A stretch of DNA of 64,000 nucleotides, from contig JBOZRQ010000003.1 of NCBI GenBank assembly GCA_050789255.1, positions 4,543-68,542 of the forward strand, in the 5' to 3' direction. The translations under genes and the position numbers were made by a program. Numbering within the stretch: the stretch's first letter is position 1; every line of letters starts with the position of its first letter. This DNA is from JBOZRQ01 sp050789255 (GTDB taxonomy: Bacteria > Bacillota > Sulfobacillia > Symbiobacteriales > Symbiobacteriaceae). Shown one piece after another: positions 42,229 to 50,910 of this stretch. Below the pieces are notes generated by a model, which was given only the letters and a program-made list of their open reading frames with translations, had not been told where the DNA came from and searched no databases.

Positions 42229-42819
42229 TTACCGGCGCCGGCTCCGGTCATCCTCGAACGAGATGTTGCTCTTGGGGTAGAGCCAGGTGATCTTCTGGTA
42301 CGTAAACGAGATCTCCTCGAAGGGCTGCGATACCTCATGTGTCGCGGTGTCTCCGAGGCTGTAGCCAAGGGCCAACTGGTGATCGACGATCGAGCCACCC
42401 TCGAGGAAGATGCAATAGTACATCTCCATGGTTCCGTCGCTGGCGGGCCGGTAGAAATGAAGTTGCGCCTCGATCGACTGGTTTTCTGTCAGGGCCTTCA
42501 TGAGCAGGGGAGATGCCTTGTCGATTCGCTTGCGGATCGTGATGGGCTGGTACTGTCGCCTACCCGTAGGCAGGCCGCTGGCAGAATCGCGCGGCGAGAT
42601 GATGGAGTTACGCAGGGCCAGCAACGGGATCGCCCCGTCCTCACCCAGGTCGCTCTCCACGGTTTTTCCGTCAATCTTGAGCATCAGCACGACCCTGCCC
42701 AGCTGTCCGGCCTCAGCCGGGGTGTAGGCCACGGTGGGGGCCGATAGCAGCAGTACGCCTACGCCCACTAACAACGCGACGCGCCCTAGCAAGCCGATCC
42801 GAGCAAGCAGCCTCAACAT
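42229..42819 (-). CDS. secreted Hcp-fold protein (type VI tube protein-like)
   Basis: A signal peptide (LLARIGLLGRVALLVGVGVLLLSAPTVA) is followed by a ~160-residue Hcp-like domain. The diagnostic block is ITIRKRIDKASPLLMKALTE (about residues 91-110), matching the Hcp pattern of a basic strand, 'DK(S/A)(T/S)P.L' and a helix; it continues with EAQLHFYRP, MYYCIFLEGGSIVDHQL and a final ISFTYQKITWLY strand pair. Hcp normally forms the type VI tube and has no signal peptide, and no other type VI gene is present here. ATG at 42819 after AAAGGAGGGG. Role unknown. Confidence 0.75.
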   Translation of the reverse strand: MLRLLARIGLLGRVALLVGVGVLLLSAPTVAYTPAEAGQLGRVVLMLKIDGKTVESDLGEDGAIPLLALRNSIISPRDSASGLPTGRRQYQPITIRKRIDKASPLLMKALTENQSIEAQLHFYRPASDGTMEMYYCIFLEGGSIVDHQLALGYSLGDTATHEVSQPFEEISFTYQKITWLYPKSNISFEDDRSRRR

Positions 42820-42907
42820 AAAACCCCTCCTTTGCCCAGCCATTGTGGCGCAAGGAGGGGATCTTATCCATAGATGGATGCTATATTACCTGCCGGCTCG
42901 GGCTCCT

Positions 42908-44053
42908 TCAGTTTCCAAACGTGAGGTGGATGCTGACTACTTCAGGCCGATTGCCAATGCGGATCGGCGGCCCCCAGGTGCCGTAGCCCAGCGAGACGAC
43001 GAACTGAGTAGCCTCCTTCTTGAGGTAGCCCCAGTCCACCTCGAAGACCCGGCTGGTGATCAGGTTGCCCGGGAAGATCTGGCCACGGTGGGTGTGACCT
43101 GAGACCTGCAGGTCGACCTTCGCCGCCACCGCCTCATCCAGGCGGTTGGGCTGGTGGTCCATGAGCAGAACCGGCAGGGCTGGGTCCACCCCGGTGAGAA
43201 GCTGGCTCAGCGGCGTGGCACGGCCGCCCCTGCGCGTTTGGGACGAGTCGTTGCGGCCGGCGATGACGAAGCTGTTGTCTACCTTCACCCACTCATCCAC
43301 CAGCAGGTGAATGCCTGCCCGCTCCATCTCGGCGCGGAACGCTGGCAGGTCTTCTGACCCCGCGTCATGGTTGCCCAGGATGCCGTAAGTACCGAGCCGG
43401 GACTTCATCTGGCTCAGTTCGGCAGCCATGTTATGGGCCAGGAATGGGCGGAAATCGTCGTCGATGATATCACCGGCCACCAGGATCAGGTCCGGGTTCA
43501 GCCGGTTGACTGTGCTCACTAGCTCCTGGATCCGACCGTTGCCGTTGATGGAGCCCAGGTGTGTATCCGAGACCAGGACCACCTGCAGTTCGCGGTGCTG
43601 CCCTGCGCCTTTGGGAATGGAGAGCGCGTATTCGGTGACCACCGGGGTGCGCGCCCGCCAGGCGCCGTAAGCAGTAAGGCCAAGCAGCGCCAGGCAGACC
43701 ACGGATCCTGTGACCTTGACCACGTTGACGTCGGGCACGGGAATAACGTGGAGCCACCGGTTAAGCAGGCGAATTGCATCGAGCAGGATCAGAATCAGCA
43801 GTGCATAGACGAAAACGCCCATCCAGTAGGCGGCGATGGTCGTCAGCAGGTCGGCGGCCACCACTGGCAACCAGGGGGATGCGAGGCGGGCCAGCAGAAA
43901 GGAAAGGGCGAGCAGCCAGAACAGCGTCCAGTACACCGGGCGGGAGATGGACAGCGGGGCCATGGACTGCAGCCACTGCCACCCCCGGCGGCCCACGTAG
44001 TAATTGATTCCTCCGAAGATCAGCAAGACCAGTGGTATGACGAAGTAGATCAT
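42908..44053 (-). CDS. membrane-anchored metallophosphoesterase (YkuE-like)
   Basis: The first ~135 residues contain four membrane helices; the rest is a calcineurin-type phosphoesterase facing probably outward. Metal motifs are complete: VLVSDTHLGS (about residues 158-167), AGDIIDDD (about 192), GILGNHDAG (about 222) and SGHTHRGQ (about 318). This architecture is common in Bacilli and is thought to act on lipid or cell-wall phosphate, but the substrate is not known. AGGAGAG before the ATG. The gene lies 14 bases downstream of the MFS gene stop and is probably co-transcribed with it. Confidence 0.88.
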   Translation of the reverse strand: MIYFVIPLVLLIFGGINYYVGRRGWQWLQSMAPLSISRPVYWTLFWLLALSFLLARLASPWLPVVAADLLTTIAAYWMGVFVYALLILILLDAIRLLNRWLHVIPVPDVNVVKVTGSVVCLALLGLTAYGAWRARTPVVTEYALSIPKGAGQHRELQVVLVSDTHLGSINGNGRIQELVSTVNRLNPDLILVAGDIIDDDFRPFLAHNMAAELSQMKSRLGTYGILGNHDAGSEDLPAFRAEMERAGIHLLVDEWVKVDNSFVIAGRNDSSQTRRGGRATPLSQLLTGVDPALPVLLMDHQPNRLDEAVAAKVDLQVSGHTHRGQIFPGNLITSRVFEVDWGYLKKEATQFVVSLGYGTWGPPIRIGNRPEVVSIHLTFGN

Positions 44054-44067
44054 CGTTCTCTCCTGCT

Positions 44068-45294
44068 TCAGGCGGCTTGCAGAGTCAGGCGCCGAGAGCG
44101 CTCACGCTCGGCCAGGGTGAACATCACACCAGCGCAGAGCACAACCGCGGCGGCGCCGGCCATGGTAACACGGCCGCCGAAGGCGTGCAGCGCAGCGGTG
44201 CCGAGCATGGGGGCGAATATGCCGCCCACGGCTCGGTCGAGCGCTCCGGCCCCGGCGTAGCGGGCGCGCAGATCACTCGGAGCGATGTCGGTGACAAAGG
44301 TCGTGTTCGGCACCGCAAGAATGATCTCGCCGATCGTCCAGATCACGGTGGCGCCGTGAACCTGGAAGGCGGTGCCGGACAGGGCAAAGAGCAGGTATCC
44401 CACGGCGAAGGTAGCGCAGCCTGCAATCGATGCAACGACGTGCGGCAACCGTTTGAAGACAGCGGTCACGGGCAACTGAAGGAGCACTACGAGGATCCCG
44501 TTGAGCGTCCACACGAAGCCATAGACCTTCTCGGGGTTGGGCATCGTCTCAGAGAGGTGGAGTGCGAGCGAGGAGTTGATCTGCCCGTAAGCGATCTGGC
44601 TGAGTACGCCACCGGCCACGAAGACCAGCAGGGCCTTGTCGGCGAAGATGGTGGCCCAGCTTTCGAAGGTCTGGCGCAGGCGGCTCCCGCTCTGGGGCTG
44701 AGCCTGTGCCCGATGATGGGTCTCGGGGAGCCACAAAAAGAATGCGGTCGCGACCAGGGCGGAACTGATCGCTGCCAGGGTGAAGATCAGTTGCTGGGCG
44801 CCGACCCCCAGAGCGGAGCCGAGCAGCGGGCCAAGACCAACGCCCAGGTTGGAGGCCACCCGGCTGAGGCTGAAAGCCTCGGTCCGTCCGGCGGGCGGCG
44901 TGGCATCGGCGATCGCGGCCGTATACGCCGGGTTGTAAAGCGCATTGACCAGCCCGTTGCCGAACCACAGGGCGCCGAGCTGCCACACCGAATGCGAAAA
45001 GGCGAAGCCCAGGAGAACGACGGCACGAAAGCCCATGGCGGCGAGGATTACCGGGCGCCGCCCCCTGCGGTCCGACCACTGCCCGCCTATCAGGTTTCCG
45101 AGCAATTGGGCTACCGGGTTGAGAGCGAGCACCAGGCCCACAGTCAAATTGGAGCCGCCGGCGTTCTTCACGAAGAGCGACATGAAGGGAATGGCCATCC
45201 AAAGCGTGGTCATGTCGACCAGGCGGCCAAGGGCCAGCAGCCACACTGTGGGGCTACATCGGGCGTAGATGCTGCGAAGGTACTGCAACGACAA
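44068..45294 (-). CDS. MFS transporter, drug-exporter-like
   Basis: A 408-residue protein with twelve predicted membrane helices. The loop 2-3 motif GNLIGGQWSDRRGRRPVILA (about residues 62-81) is the classical MFS motif A. It resembles DHA1-type multidrug exporters. The TTG start at 45294 has AGGAAGG just upstream. A short leader frame with a better ribosome site (45254-45325) overlaps this start in another frame and may control translation. Confidence 0.85.
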   Translation of the reverse strand: MSLQYLRSIYARCSPTVWLLALGRLVDMTTLWMAIPFMSLFVKNAGGSNLTVGLVLALNPVAQLLGNLIGGQWSDRRGRRPVILAAMGFRAVVLLGFAFSHSVWQLGALWFGNGLVNALYNPAYTAAIADATPPAGRTEAFSLSRVASNLGVGLGPLLGSALGVGAQQLIFTLAAISSALVATAFFLWLPETHHRAQAQPQSGSRLRQTFESWATIFADKALLVFVAGGVLSQIAYGQINSSLALHLSETMPNPEKVYGFVWTLNGILVVLLQLPVTAVFKRLPHVVASIAGCATFAVGYLLFALSGTAFQVHGATVIWTIGEIILAVPNTTFVTDIAPSDLRARYAGAGALDRAVGGIFAPMLGTAALHAFGGRVTMAGAAAVVLCAGVMFTLAERERSRRLTLQAA

Positions 45295-45325
45295 TCCGCC
45301 TTCCTAGTCCGCGCACTGCTGTCAT
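45254..45325 (-). CDS. putative leader peptide overlapping the MFS start
   Basis: A 23-codon frame (MTAVRGLGRRIVVAVPSQHL then RPM) begins with ATG at 45325, directly after GGAGGTAAC, the best ribosome site in the region. It ends 38 bases inside the MFS gene in a different frame. Small frames placed like this before exporters can act as translational attenuators. Only the ribosome site and position support it. Confidence 0.4.
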   Translation of the reverse strand: MTAVRGLGRRIVVAVPSQHLRPM

Positions 45326-45427
45326 GTTACCTCCACGTACGGATAGTGACAACGGGAATTATCATGAAACCGATGCCAGGTGGCCAGCGTCAATGAAACG
45401 TACGAATGCTGTGAAGGGGTGACTCTG

Positions 45428-45943
45428 GTGAAGCGGTTCCTGGCAGCCGTGTTGATTCTGCTGGTGGCGATTTCTGCCGGCTGTGCGAAATCCCAGACTC
45501 CGCCGGGGGAGAAGAAGAGCGGCGAGGTTACAGCCGAGCCCAAGGCTCACGAGCTGGTGCTCTCGTTGCTGCAAAAGGGCGACGCCGAAGCGCTCAGTCG
45601 CCTGTCCGGCGCCCAGGGGCTCCGGGTCGCCGCCTACGCCACCGACGGTGGTTCGCAGGTGACCGGGCAGCAACTAACGGACCTGTGGAAAGCGCTGTTG
45701 AAGGACAGCAAGCCCGAACTGGTTGCCACCAACGGCAGCGGTCAGGTCATGCACCTGGCAGTCAAGGGCCTCAACCAGGTGGACCTGCCCGGGCAGCAGC
45801 GCCGCAGTACGGAACTGGTGCAGCTTAGCATCGAGTTCGAGGACGTTTCCAAATACCGGCTAGTCACACTGACCGTCGATAACCAAGGGCTGCTTGCGCA
45901 GGCGGTCGCCGGCGGCGATCGCTGGGTGCCTTCCAAGAAGTGA
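45428..45943 (+). CDS. hypothetical lipoprotein
   Basis: A 171-residue product with a lipoprotein signal (FLAAVLILLVAISAGC, lipid Cys about residue 18). The mature part has helix-strand alternation ending in YRLVTLTVDNQGLLAQAVAGG, a layout reminiscent of DUF3887/NTF2-like domains of Gram-positive lipoproteins, though I cannot confirm it. GTG start at 45428 after AAGGGGTGA. Single gene with its own terminator. Confidence 0.7.
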   Translation: MKRFLAAVLILLVAISAGCAKSQTPPGEKKSGEVTAEPKAHELVLSLLQKGDAEALSRLSGAQGLRVAAYATDGGSQVTGQQLTDLWKALLKDSKPELVATNGSGQVMHLAVKGLNQVDLPGQQRRSTELVQLSIEFEDVSKYRLVTLTVDNQGLLAQAVAGGDRWVPSKK

Positions 45944-45953
45944 AAACAAAGGT

Positions 45954-45981
45954 ACGGGGCCCGGCATTTGCCTGGCCCCGT
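45954..45981 (+). terminator. terminator hairpin after the lipoprotein gene
   Basis: ACGGGGCCCGGC pairs with GCCTGGCCCCGT (one mismatch) around an ATTT loop; the tail GAATGTTCT is weakly T-rich. Confidence 0.65.
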
Positions 45982-46128
45982 GAATGTTCTCTATTTGGCA
46001 GGCAGTACCGATCGAGCAAGGTGGAGCTGAACTTCCACTGGACAAAGCAGCGGTACCGGCGTAATCTCCAGGGAGAAGCTTTCGCCCTATAATCAGGTAG
46101 TATACTAACTATATGGGATGGGACAAGA

Positions 46129-46935
46129 TTGAAACAGACTACACGTACCACCAAAATGCTTCTGGCTTTTGGACTCCTTTCCGTGTTGAGCGGGTGCAGT
46201 TCCAATGCGGTGACGCCGCCTCCGACCACCACGGTGACGACTCCGGCACCGGTGCCAGCGCCGGCCCCTGTGCAGACCCCTGTGACTCCGCCCGCACCAC
46301 CCGTTGAAACCAAGGACAAGCCGCCTGTGGCGGCGGAGACTCGCCCGTCCAAGATGGTGAGCGACCCGCAGAGCATCTCGGCGCTGGTCAACAAGATTTT
46401 CGCACTGCCCTCCGACTACGTCCCCGGCGACCTGGTGGAGCCGAAGGTCCCGTTCATTTTCACCGAGAAGGACGAGAAGCGCCTCATGCGCAAAGAGGCT
46501 GCGCAGGCGCTTGAAAAGATGTTTACCGCCGCCAAGCAGCAGGGAGTCCAGTTGGCTGGCGTCTCCGGGTACCGGTCGTACCAGACGCAGCGTTCCCTGT
46601 TTGACTACTACGTGAGGACGCAGGGGGAAGAGGTAGCCCGCAAGTACAGCGCCGAGCCCGGGCACAGCGAACACCAGACCGGCCTGGCCATGGACGTTTC
46701 TGGCAGCACGGGCGCCTGTGCGGCCGACGACTGCTTCGCGGATACCCCCGAAGCTAAGTGGCTGGCGCAGCACGCTGTAGAGTTCGGTTTCATCATCCGC
46801 TACCCGAAGGGGAAAGAAGGCATCACCGGCTACTTCTATGAGCCGTGGCATCTTCGGTACGTAGGCACCGCTACCGCGGCAGCGGTCACGGCGAAGGGCG
46901 TAACGTTGGACGAGTACTTCGGGGGCACACAATAG
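46129..46935 (+). CDS. D-alanyl-D-alanine carboxypeptidase, VanY/M15B type
   Basis: A lipoprotein signal (LLAFGLLSVLSGC) is followed by a long Pro/Thr/Val-rich linker (about residues 25-65) and an M15B peptidase domain: GVSGYRSYQTQRSLFDYYV (about 144-162), zinc-site GHSEHQTGLAMDVSG (about 181-195) and YEPWHLRYVG near residue 242. It would trim the terminal D-Ala of peptidoglycan stems at the outer membrane face. The TTG at 46129 gives the full signal; an ATG at 46156 would shorten it to the hydrophobic core. A TATAAT box lies at 46088-46093. No vancomycin-resistance genes are nearby. Confidence 0.88.
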   Translation: MKQTTRTTKMLLAFGLLSVLSGCSSNAVTPPPTTTVTTPAPVPAPAPVQTPVTPPAPPVETKDKPPVAAETRPSKMVSDPQSISALVNKIFALPSDYVPGDLVEPKVPFIFTEKDEKRLMRKEAAQALEKMFTAAKQQGVQLAGVSGYRSYQTQRSLFDYYVRTQGEEVARKYSAEPGHSEHQTGLAMDVSGSTGACAADDCFADTPEAKWLAQHAVEFGFIIRYPKGKEGITGYFYEPWHLRYVGTATAAAVTAKGVTLDEYFGGTQ

Positions 46936-46941
46936 ATAACG

Positions 46942-46973
46942 GGGAGGCGGATCTGAGAATCCACCTCCCTTTT
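46942..46973 (+). terminator. intrinsic terminator after the VanY-like gene
   Basis: GGGAGGCGGAT/ATCCACCTCCC stem with one mismatch, followed by TTTTG. Confidence 0.85.
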
Positions 46974-47079
46974 GTATTGGCGTCGGCGACCGCTTTCCGG
47001 CAGGCAGGAAACGTTGAGCAGTTCCACAAATAATGCCAAGTCATGATTCCACACAACGCACCAATGGGGGAAGTGGCTT

Positions 47080-48357
47080 TTGCGCCAGACGCTCTTCTTT
47101 ACGCTCCAGTGGCTCATCGTCGGCATTGCCGTAGCGGTGGCCACGCCCGTTGCACTTGGTCCTGTTCTTCACCTTGACGCCGTTCAAATCTCCGCGATGG
47201 TCCAGCGGACCATGCTTGTTTCGGGCGTGGGCACGGTGCTGCAGACTGTGCTTGGCCACCGGATGCCGATCCAGGAAGGCCCCGCCGGGATTTGGACCGG
47301 GGTGATCCTGGTCATGGTGGCCATCGCTCCTGCCGTAGGCAAGGACATTGCGGCCGTGCGCGCCGATGTGCAACTGACCATGCTGGCGGCAGGGGCGGTG
47401 CTGGCCGTCATGGGTGCGCTTGGGCTGGTGCGCAGGGTCGCCTCCTTGATGACGCCCCTGGTCACGGGCACCTATCTCCTCCTGCTCTGCCTGCAAGTGA
47501 GCGGGCCCTTCCTCCGCGGCATGGCAGGGGTCGGGTACCGCGGCGGGAACGGCAGCCTTATGATCTTCCTCATCAGCCTGACGGCCTTTCTGATCGTCAA
47601 TGCCTGCATGTATTTCGGGCGGGGGCTCGTGCGCTCCCTGGCCGTCCTCATTGGCTTGCTGGCGGGCTGGGCGCTCTTTGTCGTAACGGGCGCCGGCGGT
47701 GTGCCCGAACTGCAGGGCGGCGCCCTGGTGCGCGCACCGGAACTGTTTGCCTGGGGCTTGCCCAACCTCGACCCCGGCGTCATCCTCCTCGGCGCTGTAA
47801 CCGGCCTCCTGGGCTGTATCAACCTGTTCGGGGCAATGGCGGCCATGACCAGCGTGACCGGGCGCCCTCCGGAACCGGCTGACCAGGACCGGGGCGGCTT
47901 GATGATGGCCGCCGTTCACCTGCTTTCGGGGGCCGGGTCAACCAGCGGGGTGATTGTGCTTACGCATTCAGCTGCCCTGGTTGGCCTCATGGGCCCCGCC
48001 TGCATGGCGGCCCTTCGCCTTGCGGGTGCAGCCATGGCGGTGCTCGGCCTCTTTCCTGCCGTAGCCGACCTGTTTGGGGCCCTGCCAGCGCCGGTGAGCA
48101 ACGCCACCCTCTTTGCCCTCTTCTCTCAGGTGGCGGGCATTAGCTTGCAAAGCCTGGCCAAGCTGGTCGACCGCCGCCACCTGATCGGAGCGGCGGGCAT
48201 AGGACTCATGGCGGGGGTGGCGACCATGCTGCTCCCGACGGACCTGCTGGCGCTGCTGCCGCCGTCGGGCCGGTACATCATCTCCAACGGCGTCGTGGTC
48301 GGCACGGTCACGGTCATGGTTCTTCAGGCGCTCCTGGGGCGTGTACAGGAAAAATAG
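47080..48357 (+). CDS. NCS2 family nucleobase (xanthine/uracil-type) permease
   Basis: A 425-residue protein with about 12-14 membrane segments. Conserved NCS2 features include MPIQEGPAGIWTGVI in the TM2-3 region (about residues 62-76) and the TM8-10 area around LNLF-like CINLFGAMAAMTSVTGRPP (about 247-265), where family members usually have a charged substrate residue. The sequence is a diverged member, so the substrate (uracil, xanthine or other) cannot be named. TTG start at 47080 after GGGGGAAG. No purine riboswitch is seen upstream. Confidence 0.8.
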   Translation: MRQTLFFTLQWLIVGIAVAVATPVALGPVLHLDAVQISAMVQRTMLVSGVGTVLQTVLGHRMPIQEGPAGIWTGVILVMVAIAPAVGKDIAAVRADVQLTMLAAGAVLAVMGALGLVRRVASLMTPLVTGTYLLLLCLQVSGPFLRGMAGVGYRGGNGSLMIFLISLTAFLIVNACMYFGRGLVRSLAVLIGLLAGWALFVVTGAGGVPELQGGALVRAPELFAWGLPNLDPGVILLGAVTGLLGCINLFGAMAAMTSVTGRPPEPADQDRGGLMMAAVHLLSGAGSTSGVIVLTHSAALVGLMGPACMAALRLAGAAMAVLGLFPAVADLFGALPAPVSNATLFALFSQVAGISLQSLAKLVDRRHLIGAAGIGLMAGVATMLLPTDLLALLPPSGRYIISNGVVVGTVTVMVLQALLGRVQEK

Positions 48358-48361
48358 CCTA

Positions 48362-48426
48362 TTGACTGCCGGTGAGAAGAGGAGTAGGATTGTGTCAGAT
48401 CGAGATACCCATACCCCGTATGGGTA
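48362..48426 (+). promoter_or_regulatory. copZ promoter and copper-type operator
   Basis: TTGACT (48362-48367) and TAGGAT (48385-48390) are separated by 17 bases. Downstream, TACCCATAC and GTATGGGTA form a perfect 9-bp palindrome around CCC (48406-48426). The pattern TACCC...GGGTA resembles CsoR-type copper-repressor operators. A csoR gene is not in the window. Confidence 0.65.
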
Positions 48427-48451
48427 CACATGAACCAGAGGAGTGTATAAG

Positions 48452-48649
48452 ATGACCACGACGATTAAGATTGCCGGTATGAGCTGTGGCCACTGCGTAA
48501 TGTCCGTCAAGTCGGCGCTGAAGAGTGTTCCCGGAATCACGTCGATGGACGTGAAGGTTGGCGAGGCTGTCGTTCAGGGCGACATCGATCTGGCGAAGGC
48601 CAAGGCCGCGATCGAAGAGGAAGGTTACGAGGTCGTCAGCGTCAGCTAG
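48452..48649 (+). CDS. copZ: copper chaperone, heavy-metal-associated domain
   Basis: A 65-residue single HMA domain with the copper-binding motif GMSCGHC (about residues 9-15) and the usual beta-alpha-beta-beta-alpha-beta pattern (CVMSVKSALKSVPGI, DLAKAKAAIEEEGYEVVSV). It would carry Cu(I) in the cytosol to a CopA ATPase or regulator; neither is adjacent. The ATG at 48452 follows AGAGGAG. The palindrome upstream suggests copper-inducible expression. Confidence 0.92.
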   Translation: MTTTIKIAGMSCGHCVMSVKSALKSVPGITSMDVKVGEAVVQGDIDLAKAKAAIEEEGYEVVSVS

Positions 48650-48656
48650 CCGAAAG

Positions 48657-48682
48657 GAGGCAGGGGCCTAATCCCCTGCCTC
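48657..48682. terminator. terminator between convergent copZ and ypeB
   Basis: Stem GAGGCAGGGG/CCCCTGCCTC with a six-base loop, followed by TTCGCTTT on the plus strand; ypeB ends 16 bases beyond. Confidence 0.8.
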
Positions 48683-48697
48683 TTCGCTTTGCTCCAG

Positions 48698-50134
48698 TTA
48701 CAGCGCCAGCGTGCCGTTCGGCGTGTTGATCACCTGAACGATGCGCTCCTCTTCACCAGACTTGGCATTCACATAGACGAGGTAGGTATCGTTGCCGAGG
48801 CGCCCCATGAACTCGTAGGTCAGCACCTCGTTATCCCCCGCCTCGGTGGGAATCAGGGCGAGTTGCACCCGTTCTACCTTCAGCTCCGGATTGACCACCT
48901 TGGCAGCCTGCGCCTGGGTGACGGCGGGCACCTCGAGCGGCCCCCGGTCCCGGTGGGCGTTTATGTACTGCCGGGCATCCATGCCCACCACCTCGCCGGT
49001 GTCCAGGGCGACGCGGATCTTGACTTGGTCCGGGTAGACCATGGCGCCACGCTCCCGCAGGGCAAACTGGACGGTGGCAATGCCGTCAACCGCCTCGCCG
49101 TAGGTGGCCACCATGTTGGCAATGCCATGCTGCTGCAGGTAGGTCTTGCCGATATCGCGCGCCTGCTGCAAGTTGAGCGTGGCTTGGCCCGGCGCCCGGG
49201 CGTTCACAATGGAGGCAACATAGCCACCCTCCTGGGTGATATCGACCGTGATGCTGTACGAGGCGGGTCCTCCGGCTTTGTTGCCCGCAGCGGTTCCGGT
49301 GGGGGCCAGGCGCACAGAAAAGGTCTTCAGAGGCCCGTTCTTTCTCACCGTTTCCACCACGGTGTAGCGGTTGCCGTCCGGAACGGCGGCCAGAGCCCGC
49401 CGGCGAGCCTCGTCCTCCGAGATGGCGGCGCCCGTCATCGCCGGCTTCCGCTGATGCAAATGGTCCGAGAAGGGACCGTCATAGATCATCATGGGCATGC
49501 GGTCGAGGTGGGGGCCGATCTTTTCAAAGCCGCCCGGCAGGAGGTTCTTCGCCGCTTGCTTCTGCCCGCCCTGAGCGTTCTCCACGTTCGCGTCTTGCTG
49601 ACCCCGGAAGACGCTAGCCAATCCAGGCGCCATTGATACCCAGCGGAAGCCCTTCCTGGCAGCCTGCTGGCCAATCGCGTTGAGCTCGGTCGCCAGCTTG
49701 GTCGACTCCTGCTGAAGGCGGGTAAGTTCGGCCCGCTGGTTGGCATCCATGGGGCGCCCGGCCGCCTCGTTTCGAGCGATGCTGAAGGCGAAGTCGCCGG
49801 TCTGGTTGAGGAATTTGCCGAGCGAGGCGGTCAGCGGGGCGGGCAAGGGCAGCGCCATGAAATTGGAGGTCGCCAGGCTTGTCCGCCGGAATGTCTCCTG
49901 CATGTAGTACATGTTCTGCGGCACTGTGCCTGCAGCGATGCCCTTCCCGAGCAGGCCCTGAACGGTCTGCATGTGGCCGACTAGCTCGTGGAAGTTCCGC
50001 TGCCGTTCCGCCTCCAGCTGCAGCGCCAGGCGATCGCTGTGCTGTCGGAGGCGCGAGGTCCAGACCCCCCAGACGCCCAGGACGCCAAGCGCCAGGGCCC
50101 CTGCGACCACCCAGGCCGTAAGCCTTCTGGTCAT
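48698..50134 (-). CDS. ypeB: spore germination protein YpeB
   Basis: YpeB is required for SleB assembly and function in the spore. The 478-residue protein has an N-terminal membrane anchor (AWVVAGALALGVLGVWGVWT), a helical domain (about residues 35-180) and three PepSY-type repeats in the C-terminal half (for example ISEDEARRRALAAV, LNLQQARDIGKTYLQ and VTQAQAAKVVNPEL, each opening a repeat). It follows sleB by 24 bases, the conserved order. Expected to be transcribed in the forespore. Confidence 0.93.
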   Translation of the reverse strand: MTRRLTAWVVAGALALGVLGVWGVWTSRLRQHSDRLALQLEAERQRNFHELVGHMQTVQGLLGKGIAAGTVPQNMYYMQETFRRTSLATSNFMALPLPAPLTASLGKFLNQTGDFAFSIARNEAAGRPMDANQRAELTRLQQESTKLATELNAIGQQAARKGFRWVSMAPGLASVFRGQQDANVENAQGGQKQAAKNLLPGGFEKIGPHLDRMPMMIYDGPFSDHLHQRKPAMTGAAISEDEARRRALAAVPDGNRYTVVETVRKNGPLKTFSVRLAPTGTAAGNKAGGPASYSITVDITQEGGYVASIVNARAPGQATLNLQQARDIGKTYLQQHGIANMVATYGEAVDGIATVQFALRERGAMVYPDQVKIRVALDTGEVVGMDARQYINAHRDRGPLEVPAVTQAQAAKVVNPELKVERVQLALIPTEAGDNEVLTYEFMGRLGNDTYLVYVNAKSGEEERIVQVINTPNGTLAL

Positions 50135-50158
50135 CTTTTTTCCCTGCCTTCCTGTTTC

Positions 50159-50851
50159 TTAGTTGGCGAATACGTGGCTGCCGATCTGCATGGCGATGGG
50201 ACGCGACCAGACCCACGGTGAGGTGGCGGTAGCGGGGTTCCAAAAGAAGACGCAGCCGTAGGTGGGGTCCCAGCCATTCAGGGCGTCCCTAGCGGCCCGG
50301 TAATCAGTATCGGTCGGGGGGGTATCGTAGATGCGCCCGTTGCTGACGGACTCAAAGGCGTCCGTCTCGTAGACGACCCCTTCCAGCGTCTTGGGGAACC
50401 GAGCGTCGCGCGTGCGGTTCAGCATAACCGCTGCAACGGCGACCTTCCCTTCATAGGGCTCCGCCTCTGCCTCGGCCCGAATTAGCCGCGCCAGCAGGTC
50501 CACGTTGTGTTCATTCGAAGCGCCCCCTGCCGCCTGTGCCGGGGCTACGGGAGGAGTGACCGTTATCCCAAGCGCCGCCCAGGTTTCGGGCCCGACAACA
50601 CCGTCTTCCACCAGGCCGTTGGCGCGCTGGAACCAGCGGACCGCAGTCGATGTGGACGCGCCGAAGATGCCGTCGACGATGCCCGAATAGTAGCCCCAGC
50701 CCTGGAGAATCGCCTGGGCCTCGCTGACGTCGCCTCCGGCTGCCCCCCAGGAGATTGTCCGGTACTCCTGTGCGAACGTGCGGCCCGTGTACCCGAGAAT
50801 TAGTGCCATTGCGGCGGCGACAAGAGCGACAGCTATTGCTCGTTTACCCAA
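50159..50851 (-). CDS. sleB: spore cortex-lytic enzyme SleB
   Basis: SleB is a lytic transglycosylase that degrades spore cortex during germination. A signal peptide (AIAVALVAAAMALILGYTGR) is followed by a peptidoglycan-binding domain (GDVSEAQAILQGWGYYSG, VRWFQRANGLVEDGVVGPET) and a Hydrolase_2 domain with the catalytic Glu in LLARLIRAEAEAEPYEGKVA. DPTYGCVFFWNP is typical of SleB. I use the TTG at 50851, which follows AAGGAGG by nine bases; an in-frame GTG at 50869 would include that ribosome site. First gene of the sleB-ypeB operon. Confidence 0.93.
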   Translation of the reverse strand: MGKRAIAVALVAAAMALILGYTGRTFAQEYRTISWGAAGGDVSEAQAILQGWGYYSGIVDGIFGASTSTAVRWFQRANGLVEDGVVGPETWAALGITVTPPVAPAQAAGGASNEHNVDLLARLIRAEAEAEPYEGKVAVAAVMLNRTRDARFPKTLEGVVYETDAFESVSNGRIYDTPPTDTDYRAARDALNGWDPTYGCVFFWNPATATSPWVWSRPIAMQIGSHVFAN

Positions 50852-50910
50852 GTGGGGCGCCTCCTTCACCTCATTGTTTCGCTTCCCCTAATCTCCCACT
50901 GGGGGCATGA

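Noticed and set aside
47000..47079. Purine riboswitch before the NCS2 permease
   Set aside because: No conserved purine-aptamer core or paired arms could be found in the short leader.
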